This document shows positions 31,867-42,888 of a stretch of 64,000 nucleotides of DNA, in pieces (within the stretch, counting starts at the first letter, position 1; each line of letters begins with the position of its first letter). A program made the position numbers and the translations under genes. Source of the DNA: Dactylonectria macrodidyma. Taxonomy: Eukaryota; Ascomycota; Sordariomycetes; Hypocreales; Nectriaceae. The notes below the pieces were generated by a model, which ran no database searches, was not told the DNA's origin, and saw only the letters and a list, made by a program, of their open reading frames with translations. The DNA is taken from assembly GCA_020744425.1 (NCBI GenBank), contig JAGMUV010000033.1, positions 248,001-312,000 on the forward strand, read 5' to 3'.

Positions 31867-33604
31867 TCATGGTGACACGGCAACAGGCTCGGGCTCGATC
31901 TCATGCGCGATCTTGCTACCCGTGTCTCTCTCAGCCCAGGCTCCCCAAAGGCCTTCCTTCGCCCACATCCGGATATCATCTCCCAGCCCTGGGCCCTGCT
32001 CAACCTTGATCGCATCCTTAGTAGCAAGCACGAGGCACTCAAAGAACATTCTAGTTGCTTCGGCCTTAGTAGTCCGATGCTCGGGAAGCACGTCTCCGAA
32101 GACAACAGAGATGCTCGCTCGCTTGCCAGGGCTGGTCGCAGCCTCGGGACCGAATTGATCTCGCAAAATGTGGACGGCATGCTCGGTGTCTATCGAGATA
32201 GGGGGCCGTTCGGCGGGGGGAACGAGAGGGGCAGTGGTCTCCTCAAAGGCGGGAATTTCAAGCATCGTTTCCTCACCGGCCATACTCTCCTCGCCGAGAG
32301 CTTCAGTTCCAAGACCGAATTCTGGCTCCTCACCAAATTCTAGGCGAGGTGACTTAGAAACGCCGTATTCGGGTTCAACTTCAGCGACTCTGATAGGGCG
32401 CTTCCGCTTCAGCCCTCTCGGTTCTTGAACAGCATCCAGAGAGAGCATTCCTCGCAGTTCGGGCGCCCACGCAGAGCTTCGTCCTTCCAGCATAATAGAG
32501 GAAACGAAACCGCCGGTTTTTTGCATCTCTATCAAGGCGACCAAGAAAGGGTCCCGGGGGATGAATGTCGTAGGTTTAGTAATGTTGTCGCGGTTGGCTT
32601 GCTGCTCCTGAATTTGGTTGCTGGATAGAGTAATCTCCTCATCAGGGACCAGAATCTTCCGTTTCTTGGTGCGTTGCTGGGGCCGTCGCATAAGAGCGCG
32701 TTGTTCTTCAAGCTCCTGGAGTTCAGCTCTGTGGAGCGAGGTATACTCAGCCTCAACCTCCTGAGCAAGTGCTTCGTCGATCTCGGAGAGCGGGGATTCG
32801 GTGATTCGAGTGCGACTGACGTCGGCCGGGTGGAACTCGAATTCCTCACCTCCCATTAGAATCTCCCCAAAGCCTAGTTCGAGGGCCGGCTCGCCCTCAG
32901 CGCCCTCTTTCTCGGGTGGCATTGCTTCTAGCTCGCTAACCATTTCCTCCTCAATCGGGCGAGGAGCTGGCGCTTCTCGACCAAGTTCAATACCAAAATC
33001 AAGCTCAAGGTCAAGACCCTCCATGGGCTCCGACACTTCCTCATACAGGCCAGCGTAATGACTAGGACTAAATTCTTCTGGCAAGTAAATGTCACGTAGG
33101 CTGACGCGACGCTTGCTGTCGATTGGGCCCGTTTCCATCTCCTCTATCTGGGACAGAAGCCAGTTCACTTCGGGAGGAGGGGGTAGTTCGAAGTCGTCGT
33201 AAGGTGGCACCTCATAGGGAAGCGTGAGTGCTTCGCGGTCAGGAAGCTCTAGGCTGGTGGGAATATCATGGTCTATGCTTGGTCGGAAGGCCTAGGCATC
33301 TCAGTATATTTTGTGAGACGCAGGAGAGTGTGTTATATACCATCTTCATCATTATCCAAGTATGGTCACAATCATCGACCAAGTAACGCGTCTTGCGCTG
33401 GTAGATTCGAACAGCACCAAGTAGTAGCTGACTGCTTAGTCGCAGCGCCATAGGCGCCTGGCTGGGTGTGATAATGACCGCTATACTATCGGTGATACTC
33501 GATTGCAGAACATGTTTCTTGGAGAGCTTGCGCTGAAGATTGGCCGAAAGCCAGATGTGGGCGAGCGGCCCGCTCTTCTGGAGCAGAGTCTCGGAGTAGA
33601 ACAT
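31867..33604 (-). CDS. rad21: Cohesin kleisin subunit Rad21/Scc1
   Basis: Join, minus strand: 33604-33341 and 33291-31867 (562 residues). The 49-nt intron 33292-33340 (GTATAT...CCTAG) joins MKM to AFRPSID. The N-terminus MFYSETLLQKSGPLAHIWLS with SQAPMALRLSSQLLLGAVRIY is the Rad21/Rec8 N-domain, which contacts Smc3; the Scc1 type rather than Rec8. The acidic middle holds a possible separase site (MLEGR, near residue 355). The C-terminal winged-helix (TTKAEATRMFFECLVLATKD) binds Smc1. It closes the cohesin ring around sister chromatids. The segment before the intron (DDCDHTWIMMKM) departs from the usual DDCNEALMKIKM pattern, so this may be a diverged extra copy; whether another rad21 exists elsewhere cannot be seen. 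Confidence 0.88.
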
Positions 33605-34612
33605 GGTGCGCTATCGCGCGACGGCGTGATGCATAGGACACAATCGATGCGAGAAGCGGCGGTTGAAACGGCAGACCGGAAAGCCGAGAGCGAAATGTGA
33701 CGATGGGTTCGAGAGCAAGCTGCGTGGGTAATCACAAGTCTCTGGGGGCGTTTCGGAGCTTTGCGTGGAGAAGAAAGCCTAGTGACGAGGTTGTTGTACA
33801 CGCTTGAGCGGCAGCACGAGGCACAAAGCCAAAGAAAGTGAGCGAAAGAGATATTTTTGCAATGAATATCGAGACCGAAGGCGACGGTAGGCAAAAGATG
33901 AGATATGATCGGGGCCTCGGCCTTGGAGATGGGTGCGCGAGGGAGATACTTTGGAAGACTTTGTGTTTGCCCTAGCGTCACTGCTATCACTAGGGGTGAC
34001 ATTCATTTGTTGGGTTGAAGGCGCTGGCGTTAAAACGCTGGCGGGAAAGTGTGGCGTGCTGCATAAAGCCCTAGCGTTGCGCACCGAGCTCACAACATCC
34101 TCAGCTTGCCTGGCATTGCTATCACTTTGCCAGCGGGTTGAATTGGGAGGAGTGTGGCACCCGCATGTTACGTATGTTTATTCCTCTTCGTTTCTTTCTT
34201 TTTGCCGCCCTGTTGTCTTTTACTCTTTTTCTCCCTTCCTCTCTTCCTTTTCTACAAGGGCATATCTATTTATATGTGCATTACTTTGCCTAATCTCTGT
34301 CTATAGTCGTCTCCTCCCTCCCCCCATATTTCTACACGCCTCGACTTTTCATCCTTGTTTGTTCGTCATTCTTGGGGTTGGGGTTAGTGTGTACTTGTGG
34401 TTGGGGTTGGATTAAGGTTTGCTAGCTTAACGGTGCGCTTTACTCCGTACCTTTAGCCAAGTTGCTTCACTGAAATCTCCTCTGGGTCAATCGCGTCATG
34501 CTCATATCGTGCTCGCGTCGTGTTCGCGTCGTGTTCGCCTTGTGTTAGTTTCGCGGCTTGCTATTCAATTTTCCAGGCGCGGTTGAAAGAATAGAAGCCA
34601 GAGTTACCTATA
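33605..34612. other. Intergenic upstream of rad21; no gene seen
   Basis: Holds the presumed rad21 promoter. The stretch 34170-34400 is pyrimidine-rich on the plus strand (many CTTTTC and CCTCCC runs). No recognisable protein. Confidence 0.4.
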
Positions 34613-35870
34613 TTGACCAGACATGCTCTGGCTGGAATGAAGTTGTACATCAATACCCACACGCTGCCAAAGAAGCACCCGCTAGCGACACTCAAAGTAT
34701 CAGTGAGTCGAAGGTACATCTCGCCGATGAAGAGACTGGCGCTTGCCCTCGGCGAGAGCGGAATCGGGCGGATGGAAACAATCGAAGCCTATGCAGCACC
34801 GCCGTGGCACGCCCGCGTGTCGTTGGCGTGCGAGGTAGAGCGGAAGATGGCGATAGCGGCAGCCAATAGTGCCGAAGACATCACCATCACGACCAGCGCT
34901 TCGGACAAAGGAGGAATGGTGGGCATGGGAGGCATCATCAGCCACAGAGCAGCAGGGCAAGCGAACAGAGTCGTGGCCAGGTACTCGGTCACCCTCGGCT
35001 CGCGAGACGACCAGAACCCCTATACGGCCGAGTTGGGGGCGATAGCGATGGCATTGCGATGCATGTCTGACGGACTACGGGACCGAAGACTCACCATACT
35101 ATCAAGCGGCCAGTCAGCTCTGAAGGCGATCGCGCGACCGCGACAACAATCGGGACAGTGCGCCATACGGGAAATCTACCACCACATCCGACGGCTGGGA
35201 AAAGGCAACAACAGTGTTAAAATGATCTGGGTACCGTCCCGGGACGACGCCTTCCCCTTGGGACCCAAGGCGAAGAGACAGGCGCAGAGTGCAACCGAAG
35301 CAGGACGTACGGCAGAGACGCCGCCATACCAAGCTCGATCGACGCGGACAAGACTGGCGAGAGCACAGCTACAACAGCACCAGGCGCTACCGGACAGAGT
35401 GGGCGGCTTCTCCAAGAGGGTTGACAAAGCGCTACCAGGAAAGCACACAAAGGTGCTATACGACGGACTGAAGAGGCGCGAAGCAGACACGCTTTCACAG
35501 CTACGCACGAGAATGGCGAGGATCAATAGCTACCTGTCGAGGATTGGCGCGGTGGAATCAGAGTTGTGTGACTGCGGACGGGCAACCGAGACGATGGAAC
35601 ACTTTCTCATTCGCTGCAGCAAGTGGGATGCACAACGCGAAGGCATGCGGCGAATCGGACAAAGCGAGATGGGAAACCTCTCTCATTCTTTCTGGGAGGA
35701 AAGTCGGCGTTGGACGGACCGAGATGGTCACCTAACCTACAGGCGGTGCGAGTAACAATCAAATTCGCGATGGAGATAGGAAGACTAGGGCCAAGGGAGG
35801 AAAATTGAACATACTAACAACCAGAACTAGAAAATACTAACACAATACTAACACAATGCAGCCTCATTTT
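34613..35870 (+). mobile_element. 5'-truncated LINE (non-LTR) fragment: RNase H-like and zinc-knuckle part
   Basis: The frame 34613-35755 encodes the last part of a LINE ORF2. A degenerate RNase H-like domain comes first (KGGMVGMGGIISH; YTAELGAIAMALRCM; WVPSRDD), then READTLSQLRTRMARINSYL and the zinc-knuckle CDCGRATETMEHFLIRC. Near 35690 a frame change leads to FLGGKSALDGPRWSPNLQAV, ending at 35808, which restores the expected family C-terminus. The 3' region ends in short direct repeats (ACTAACACAAT twice, about 35835-35860), as LINE tails often do. Endonuclease and reverse transcriptase are missing, the usual result of incomplete reverse transcription. The fragment cannot move on its own. 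Confidence 0.8.
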
Positions 35871-36426
35871 GACAGACCATGCTTCAGCTGCTGAGGATAG
35901 GATGCTGAACACTTGGAGAAATTGGCCTTCAAGCAGGCCTGTCAGAGAGAGTCAAGCGAGGCCAAAAGAAAGCGATTCAGGGAGAGAAAGTGGGGCTTTA
36001 CTTTGTGGTCAGGATTGAAGTGGCAGAAATGTAAATATCATAGCGTGTTCCATGGCCCTATGAGATCCGTTCTCCCGGGCGTAATAAATCTACTACTACT
36101 ACTTCACGGGTCTCGACGAGCGACGCGTCGCGGTCACCGAATCCCCACCTGCGACCAGGATCCCCTCGGCAGTCGCGTCCATGTCCCAGTGCCACGCTCA
36201 CGGCAGAGCCAACCCGTTCTTTCGCCTAGAAGAGTGTAAAGAGTGTAAAGAGTGTCCTGAATGGTTTCCTGTACAGGTCTCAGCTGTTCTGCCCATAAAT
36301 GCCGGCAAAGGCTTTTGCTGCAGAATACCACGCAACGTGTACGCACTGCAGCTACACACGCCGCGCACCGCGAGGTCTGCTCCCGTCCTGCTGTTTTTTT
36401 CCAGTTCGCGTCACAACCAACTCGGC
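35871..36426. other. Intergenic, probable promoter of the DUF3716 gene
   Basis: No gene seen. A small triplet of AGAGTGTAA/AGAGTGTAAAG repeats lies at 36231-36255. The reading frame of the DUF3716 gene extends upstream to 36181, but the first convincing ATG is at 36427. Confidence 0.4.
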
Positions 36427-39348
36427 ATGACGAGCGCCGAGGAGGCCGCCGCTTGGGAGGCTCCTCCCGCGGATGAACACAAGTCAGTCTGGGATGAGAC
36501 GGAAAGAAACTTCTGGTCCAACCTACGTCAACAGCAGGATGCCGACCAGGCTGTTGCCGACCGGGAGTTCAGATGCGCCACGACAGACCTCAAGACTGAG
36601 CTTGGCAACTTGACCAGACGTCGGAGTCAACTCAGCGATCTCCAACAGCGTCTTGCCAAGGACCTCGCCAAGGTCGACGAAGAACTCGCCTCAGTCATCG
36701 ACTCACGCGAAGAAAAGGCGGATAAATTAAATCGCCTCGAGCAAAAGTATCACGATGGACAGCAGGCGCGTGTCGAGACGCGTCATAAGGTGGTCAAGAC
36801 TATGCGGAGGTTTTTTCAGGAGAAGAAAGGCGAAGATCCGGACGAGGAGGACACCGACCAGTTTGATCTGATTGGTCTCGCGTCGCTCCCAGCGACACGT
36901 CTAGATCAACCAGTCGTGAATGGGACTTCAGGGCGGGGGAACGATGTCACGAGGCCTACTACGAACGGCACGCCTACTAATGACATCGTCACCGCGGATG
37001 AGACGCCCATGGAGGGCAGTGAATATCGGTATGAGGATCGGGCCAGAGAAAAACCTATCGATGCCATCGTAGACGTTGTCGACGCCGACGGAAATGTGAT
37101 CGGCCCACTAGAGCGCGTCGAGCCCTGGAACCAATGGGTTGAATCCATCATGGAGCTCGAGATCCGAAGACCCGTCAAAATCCGCCGCGGTCGACATTTC
37201 AACGATACGCATCTCGCCACTATCTACGACCGCGCCGAACCCAAGGGTGTCAAATGGCTGTCTTGCATGATCCAGGCCACGGGTCAGATCCAGTCCAAGC
37301 GATGCCAGTGCTGCGAGAAGAATCAGGGGGCCTTTGACGACTGCATCATAGTGGGTGATGAGCTGTTCCAGAAATGCGGCAACTGCGAATGGAATCGACA
37401 GGGCTGTCGTGGTGCGTCAGGAGATACCATTGATGTGCCTTCGGCGAGACGACGGTCAAGGTCACGCAGAGAGACGAGGGCGTCGCTGCGTGGTGCTCCG
37501 GCTCCCCAAGAGACGGAGAGTGCTCCAGAGAAGGCAGATAACGCGGCGCAGGAGAAGAGAAACGCACCTGAGACGGGGACGAAGACGGTTGTGGAAACCG
37601 AGAATGATTCACCGTCGGAAACGAGACACGATCACCGGCCAGAGCCAGCTGAAGAATCCATGAGTACCGAGAGCACTCGAAGCATCATAGGCGCGAGAAT
37701 TGTGCAGGAGGCGACAACAATCCTCGAAGCCCAAGATCGAGCAGAAGCTCAGATTTCTGTCTCCCCGCCTCGATATGAGGAGCCCCAACTGCGTCACCAC
37801 GAGAGTCAGGTCCCTCGATGGCCGCCCACTTCCCGCTTCATCCATCCCCGCCTCATCCATCCCTGCCGATCACCCCAGCCAGACACTGTTCAACCAAGCA
37901 CCGAAGTGGGCATGACGATGAAGGAACACCCCGTTCCCACCGGCGGTCTAACAGTCCCCGAGCCCGAGCAGATTCCCACGCCTCAGGAGTGCCGAGTGAC
38001 GCCTGGGTTTACCCCCGCCAACGCCGGAAATAGGCCTCCCTCGGTTGATCGTCCGACACCAACCTCTATGCCCATCGATTCACCACAGCCGTCTGAGGAG
38101 GCTGCTGAGGAGCCGTTGGAAGAAATCACACGGGAGACTCTCGAGCTTAAGGACAACGGTCTCGTGTATACCTTCCCCAAGTGCATGGAGGGCGTGCCGG
38201 TCGCCAAAATTGACGAGAACCACCCATACTGGGATCCTCACTGGCCAAATGTGAGAGGCTTGATCGAGCCACAGCTGGCTAGATGGCGCGAGAAACACCA
38301 GGCCACATTGGCACCTGGCGCAGATACAGGAGGTTCATCCAAGTACCACATCGGACAACAGGTCAACCGCGGCATCAAGATCCTCGAGTTCCTCGAAGAG
38401 GGCGATATCAGCCCGTACCAGCTCCTTGCTAAGAACTACATCGTCGCTGGAAAGGTAGGCATCTGCTCGTATGACACACTGTTCCGACTCTCAGAGACTC
38501 TGACGGAGTTGGTCAAGTTCAAGCTGGATATCAAGCCCGTCGAGTGGATTCGCCAGCGGCTCTACGAGCTTATCAAGGTCCAGGGTGCCAACTTCAATCT
38601 TCCCAAGACGATCTACGACTTTTATCACGATCCCAAGCTCGCCGCCCTCCGACGGAAGCACGGTTTCAAGAACATCGGTCGTCCATCGGGCATGAAAATG
38701 GGTGGTCAGAATGTTGGCAGTCCCAGCGACACACCCAAGCCCTCCAAGAAGCGCAAGAGCATGCAGTCTGTCACGACTACGGGCCGCGACACGCCTCAGG
38801 CCGATCAATCTCCTCTGGCGGCTCAGGCGTCCCACCCGCATGAAAGTCCTTTCAGCACACACCTTCGCAAGCGTCCTAGGCGTCTCGAACCCGTAGTCGG
38901 ACCGATCCACGACGCGTTCCATGTCGAAGACTACTCCGACACCGAGTCCTGGAGCGGCGTGGACATTAGTCCGCGCGACTATCGGCTCGACCGGGTGAAG
39001 ACACGGTTGTTTACGAGCTCCACGCAAGTGACTCAGTACTGGTGTTGGCAAGAGGAAGACCAGTGCTTCGAGCACCAGGTTCTTAAGGACATTAACCCGG
39101 TGTCGTGGGGCCTGCACGAGGAGCCAATTGACTTTCATTTGTATCTTAACGAGATTTCGGAGGTTGTGTGGAACATTGAGGCGTTGAGGATCCACGTTGT
39201 TATGCGCATTGAGGGTTCTGTGTTGTCCAAAAAGGATGGACTTCCTCGCGGAGATGTGATGGGATCATTTAAACGAGAGCGAACGATGCGGCGATTCATG
39301 CACTTTTGTCGGGGGAAGGGTGTCAAGATATTGAAGGAGTCGACGTGA
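36427..39348 (+). CDS. DUF3716-domain protein
   Basis: 973 residues from ATG 36427 (MTSAEEAAAWEAPPADE); upstream in-frame sequence is Cys- and Phe-rich and looks untranslated. A coiled coil spans about residues 55-115 (heptads in ELGNLTRRRSQLSDLQQRLA). The DUF3716 region near 240-330 has a Cys cluster likely to bind zinc (KRCQCCEKNQGAFDDC ... KCGNCEWNRQGC). A long disordered, charged, proline-rich section runs from about 340 to 570. A second conserved part follows (TFPKCMEGVPVAKIDENHPYWDPHWPN; QQVNRGIKILEFLEEGDISP). DUF3716 proteins are fungal, often nuclear by inference, with no known role. There are no introns and the frame is intact. The domain name rests on the Cys pattern. Confidence 0.8.
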   Translation: MTSAEEAAAWEAPPADEHKSVWDETERNFWSNLRQQQDADQAVADREFRCATTDLKTELGNLTRRRSQLSDLQQRLAKDLAKVDEELASVIDSREEKADKLNRLEQKYHDGQQARVETRHKVVKTMRRFFQEKKGEDPDEEDTDQFDLIGLASLPATRLDQPVVNGTSGRGNDVTRPTTNGTPTNDIVTADETPMEGSEYRYEDRAREKPIDAIVDVVDADGNVIGPLERVEPWNQWVESIMELEIRRPVKIRRGRHFNDTHLATIYDRAEPKGVKWLSCMIQATGQIQSKRCQCCEKNQGAFDDCIIVGDELFQKCGNCEWNRQGCRGASGDTIDVPSARRRSRSRRETRASLRGAPAPQETESAPEKADNAAQEKRNAPETGTKTVVETENDSPSETRHDHRPEPAEESMSTESTRSIIGARIVQEATTILEAQDRAEAQISVSPPRYEEPQLRHHESQVPRWPPTSRFIHPRLIHPCRSPQPDTVQPSTEVGMTMKEHPVPTGGLTVPEPEQIPTPQECRVTPGFTPANAGNRPPSVDRPTPTSMPIDSPQPSEEAAEEPLEEITRETLELKDNGLVYTFPKCMEGVPVAKIDENHPYWDPHWPNVRGLIEPQLARWREKHQATLAPGADTGGSSKYHIGQQVNRGIKILEFLEEGDISPYQLLAKNYIVAGKVGICSYDTLFRLSETLTELVKFKLDIKPVEWIRQRLYELIKVQGANFNLPKTIYDFYHDPKLAALRRKHGFKNIGRPSGMKMGGQNVGSPSDTPKPSKKRKSMQSVTTTGRDTPQADQSPLAAQASHPHESPFSTHLRKRPRRLEPVVGPIHDAFHVEDYSDTESWSGVDISPRDYRLDRVKTRLFTSSTQVTQYWCWQEEDQCFEHQVLKDINPVSWGLHEEPIDFHLYLNEISEVVWNIEALRIHVVMRIEGSVLSKKDGLPRGDVMGSFKRERTMRRFMHFCRGKGVKILKEST

Positions 39349-40196
39349 GCGGCCCTTACTCCTATCCTATTACAGGAGAGTTCCCAGAGGCTAACCGTGA
39401 TGATAGTGCTGAACTTGATCGTCGCTGGGAGAGCATGCAGTCGGAGCAGCTCCCCGAACGGGAACGAGGAGCCCAGTGAAGAGCTGAAGGAATAGCTTTC
39501 CCGGCCGGTGTAGCCACAACAGAGCTCTGCGAGCCGGGCTCGCCCCTCTCTGTGGATGAGGGCATGATCTGTTACATAGGAGACTCGCAAGTTACATACA
39601 TACCAAATAAGCCCATTGACACACCCTGGTCAGAATGAGATAGATGTAGTTAGATGTAAGAGGCTTTGTATTTTCGTTGACTGAGAAATGATATTGGAGC
39701 CGAGTTTAATACCTTTGGACAGTAGGCATGGCACCTTGCTTTGAAACAGGATGTGTTCTTTAAGTCTCTTGCCCTGCAGACGTTCTTCCACCCTTGCTTG
39801 CTGCTGAATATTTATCATCCGAAAGGTCGAATTTGCTCATTGCCAATTAATCACAGTCATGGCGATGATGTTCAGCCTCGTTACGTAGGCGTCAAATTCC
39901 TGCCACCTCTAGTCCTTTTTTACCAAATATGAGGAGTTAAAAGAGCCTTGTTCTTAGATTAAGAACCCTGAACTTGACTAATCTACCGGTATTGTGTAAT
40001 CCAATCACGGTCTGCTTGAAGCCTCTTTCCTCGCCCTGCTGGCATTAATCAGCGTTCTACATAAGTAAAGTAAGTAAAATTTTCTGGCTTACTTACTTAC
40101 TAACGATATCCATACTTACTTGCCACCCCGAACTACTTACTTACTTTACTTACTTACTTGCAAGTAAAGTGGAACCATATACAATAGCCAATCCTC
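39349..40196. other. Spacer with AAGTAAGT arrays
   Basis: No gene. From about 40060 to 40168 the motif CTTACTT/AAGTAAG recurs many times in both orientations. It is probably the subterminal repeat region at the 3' side of the hAT transposase gene that follows. A matching array is not visible at the other side. Confidence 0.45.
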
Positions 40197-42728
40197 TTAC
40201 AGCATTGCGTCCTGATGCCCCCTTGGTTTTGCCCAGGAAATCGCACCAGTGCGAGCCCAGTTTCGGAGGCATTGCAATGCCTCCACAGTAACCCAGTGCA
40301 GGGCGTTCCTTTGTGAAGATATGGTGAGCTTTGCGGCACTGAAAACACGTTCATTCTCGCTGGACATGGCTGAGATCGAAAGTAAGTCCATTGCCATATT
40401 GAATAACCGTGGGAACTGAGTCTTGCGGCCAAGCCACCACTGGAGCAATTGCTCTTCTTTGAAGTCTTCCTCTGGAACCATTTGTAGGTATAGGTTGATC
40501 TCATCCGGAGCTTCTTTCCTGGCCTTCTTGGGGAAATTTGCAGTGCGCAACAATAACTTTGATCCATGAAATGCCGGAGGGGAGTCTGGAGACACTGGTG
40601 CCTGATTACCTTGAGCATAGTGCCTATCAAAGTAATCTCTGAAGTCCCGAAGGATCGAGTCTACTTGGTTCGGTAGCCTAAGCTGCAGGAACCCAATGCC
40701 GTATCCTGGGTGTAATATCATAGCTGCCCAGTAAACAACGCTCCGCTCCATCAAATTGCGGTATTTGTCGAGCTTTGACATTGCATACTTGATCGAGTGT
40801 TGCATGAAATGTAGCCCATCGTCGGACAACTCGAAGGGCTCAGGATCTGGGTCGTTGTCTTCGAATTGTACCGAGATCTCTGCTTGGTATAGTGGAGAAC
40901 TCGGTTCTCTGCTGGTAGTCGATTCCATGGTTGAATATCTGCCCCGGGTAGATGCGCCAGTGTCCTGTTGCAGCCCTCCCTGTTGCTCTCTCTCTCTGCC
41001 ATCAGTAGGCGCAGCAACTATGATACAATCAAGTACTGGCTCTTCGAGAGTGATCCTCGGCGCCCGATACGGCGCAGGGATAAGGTTGGAAGAATACCGC
41101 TGTCGCATATCAGATAGATGGTCCTTCAAGAGATACATTGTGGGAAGTACCTCTGCAAATCTAAGAGTGCGACCCTCAAAGTGCTTAGTATACGTGAGGT
41201 AAGGCTGTAGGATTTCGATGATCTCGGCGAGTACTACCCAGTCTTCACAGCTAAGAACGTCCTCGGCGGAGACCCTTTTTTCTTCCTTGGGGTCAAGAAG
41301 ACTAATCTTGCAAAAGACATCGATAATATCCCGAAGTCTGAGCGCACGATGGACCATCAAATAGACAGAATTCCATCGCGTATCATTATCTGCCTTGACC
41401 ATCAAGCCTTTGAGAGTGTCGTCGACAAACCATACTCCCAATTCGGCCATAATTGATTGGTCGATCTTGCCACTCGTAATAGATAGGAAAATCTCCCTAC
41501 GCTGAGGGCTTCTTCTGATCCAGTGGACCAGATTATGGAGTTTTCCAATAGGGCCTCTTTTTCTCCATTCACAGAGTAATTCGCGTTCTTTCTTCTGGTC
41601 TTTCTCCGCAATGTGACTGTCGAATATGTCACTAGAATCGCCCTCTAAGAAGGCCTTTGCCGATAGGTTGAGGATATGACCAACACAGCGGATTCGCCGC
41701 TCGCTTTCCAAAATCTCAAGCTCAGTAGTACTTGCCCGGGGATTGAACATCTTAAGCAAAGCCCGGACACAAGTATCGCATGGATCAGCGTTATCTGCTG
41801 TGAAGAACCCAATCTTCTTTTCCGAGCCGTATTTCCGGATGACCTTAGCCATCAAGATGGCCTGATTTTCGCCACCGTGACTGCCAGAGAGCTTCTCTAG
41901 GCTGATAAGGCGGAATTGTGGTGTCCCGGCTATGTCAACATAGTACGCTATCACCGAAAGGATAGCAATACCATTAGGCGAAGTCCACATGTCAAAGGAG
42001 GTATGAACATTCGACAAGGCTTTATTCATCTCATCCTTTAACATCCTCGTGTGTTCTTCGAATTCTTGTAAGATCCACCTTCTTACGGTGTTTCCCGACG
42101 TCGGCAGAACTTCGATAACAAACTCGTCATCTAGGAAGGCAAGAAGCTGTCGAAATAGCTTGTGTTCAACGCCGTGAAGAGGGATATTGGCATCCGTAAT
42201 CCAGCCGAGAAGAAGCCGCTTGAAGATGTCTGCTCTACTCTCAACGATCAGCGGCCTTCTTTTGGCGGCTCTCTTTTGCATATCAAGGACCGATGCAGAG
42301 GATGACGGAGCCGGAGATGTTCTATTCGACGATTCGGGCTCTGAATCAGGACCGTTGTCGTGTGCAGTAGATGCCTTATATATATGATGGTCGTTGTTCA
42401 AGTGGTAGATCGGGGAGGTAGTTGCCTTAGCCTCCAATATCTTAACCTGGTTCCGTGCGTCACATAGACCACAAACCCAGTATCGGCCACCTGCTTTGCC
42501 GTCGTCTCTAAGCCTGATGACGTATTTGCCGTACCGAAGGATCCACGAAAGGCTTCTCCTTCGCTTTTTGTGTATCCAGTCCTCTAGGACATATCGGAGA
42601 CCGTCGATGTATAGCGAAGGGAGTGAAGAAGGTTGAGCGACGTCGAGATGCTCAGGCCGAACGGTCGCCAGTTGGCTCGCTACGCTTCTCGTGCGCCGAA
42701 GGTTTGAAAGGGAACCATTGCCAGCCAC
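40197..42728 (-). CDS. hAT-family transposase
   Basis: An 843-codon uninterrupted frame. It begins at a GTG (42728) and I see no in-frame ATG nearby upstream, so the true start, or a short first exon, is unresolved. A BED-like zinc finger is at about residues 85-120 (YWVCGLCDARN ... YHLNNDHH). The RNase H-like core has D in TSFDMWTSPNG and D in GFFTADNADPCD. The dimerisation block is SISAMSSENERVFSAAKLTI near the end. The frame is intact, so activity is possible. It differs in sequence from the hAT at 11914-14283. The element's ends are not resolved: AAGTAAG arrays lie on its 3' side only. Confidence 0.87.
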   Translation of the reverse strand: MAGNGSLSNLRRTRSVASQLATVRPEHLDVAQPSSLPSLYIDGLRYVLEDWIHKKRRRSLSWILRYGKYVIRLRDDGKAGGRYWVCGLCDARNQVKILEAKATTSPIYHLNNDHHIYKASTAHDNGPDSEPESSNRTSPAPSSSASVLDMQKRAAKRRPLIVESRADIFKRLLLGWITDANIPLHGVEHKLFRQLLAFLDDEFVIEVLPTSGNTVRRWILQEFEEHTRMLKDEMNKALSNVHTSFDMWTSPNGIAILSVIAYYVDIAGTPQFRLISLEKLSGSHGGENQAILMAKVIRKYGSEKKIGFFTADNADPCDTCVRALLKMFNPRASTTELEILESERRIRCVGHILNLSAKAFLEGDSSDIFDSHIAEKDQKKERELLCEWRKRGPIGKLHNLVHWIRRSPQRREIFLSITSGKIDQSIMAELGVWFVDDTLKGLMVKADNDTRWNSVYLMVHRALRLRDIIDVFCKISLLDPKEEKRVSAEDVLSCEDWVVLAEIIEILQPYLTYTKHFEGRTLRFAEVLPTMYLLKDHLSDMRQRYSSNLIPAPYRAPRITLEEPVLDCIIVAAPTDGREREQQGGLQQDTGASTRGRYSTMESTTSREPSSPLYQAEISVQFEDNDPDPEPFELSDDGLHFMQHSIKYAMSKLDKYRNLMERSVVYWAAMILHPGYGIGFLQLRLPNQVDSILRDFRDYFDRHYAQGNQAPVSPDSPPAFHGSKLLLRTANFPKKARKEAPDEINLYLQMVPEEDFKEEQLLQWWLGRKTQFPRLFNMAMDLLSISAMSSENERVFSAAKLTISSQRNALHWVTVEALQCLRNWARTGAISWAKPRGHQDAML

Positions 42729-42888
42729 GGACTGGGTCGTTGTGACGGTACAAGAGCACGAACGAGGTCGGGTGCGACTTGGGTAAAATGATTGTTTACA
42801 AGGAGAGAAAGAGATTCCTAAGGAAAGCTCTGACTTAAAGCTATTTATACAATATTCATAAAGTGAGACTATTCATAAAGTATGAAAG

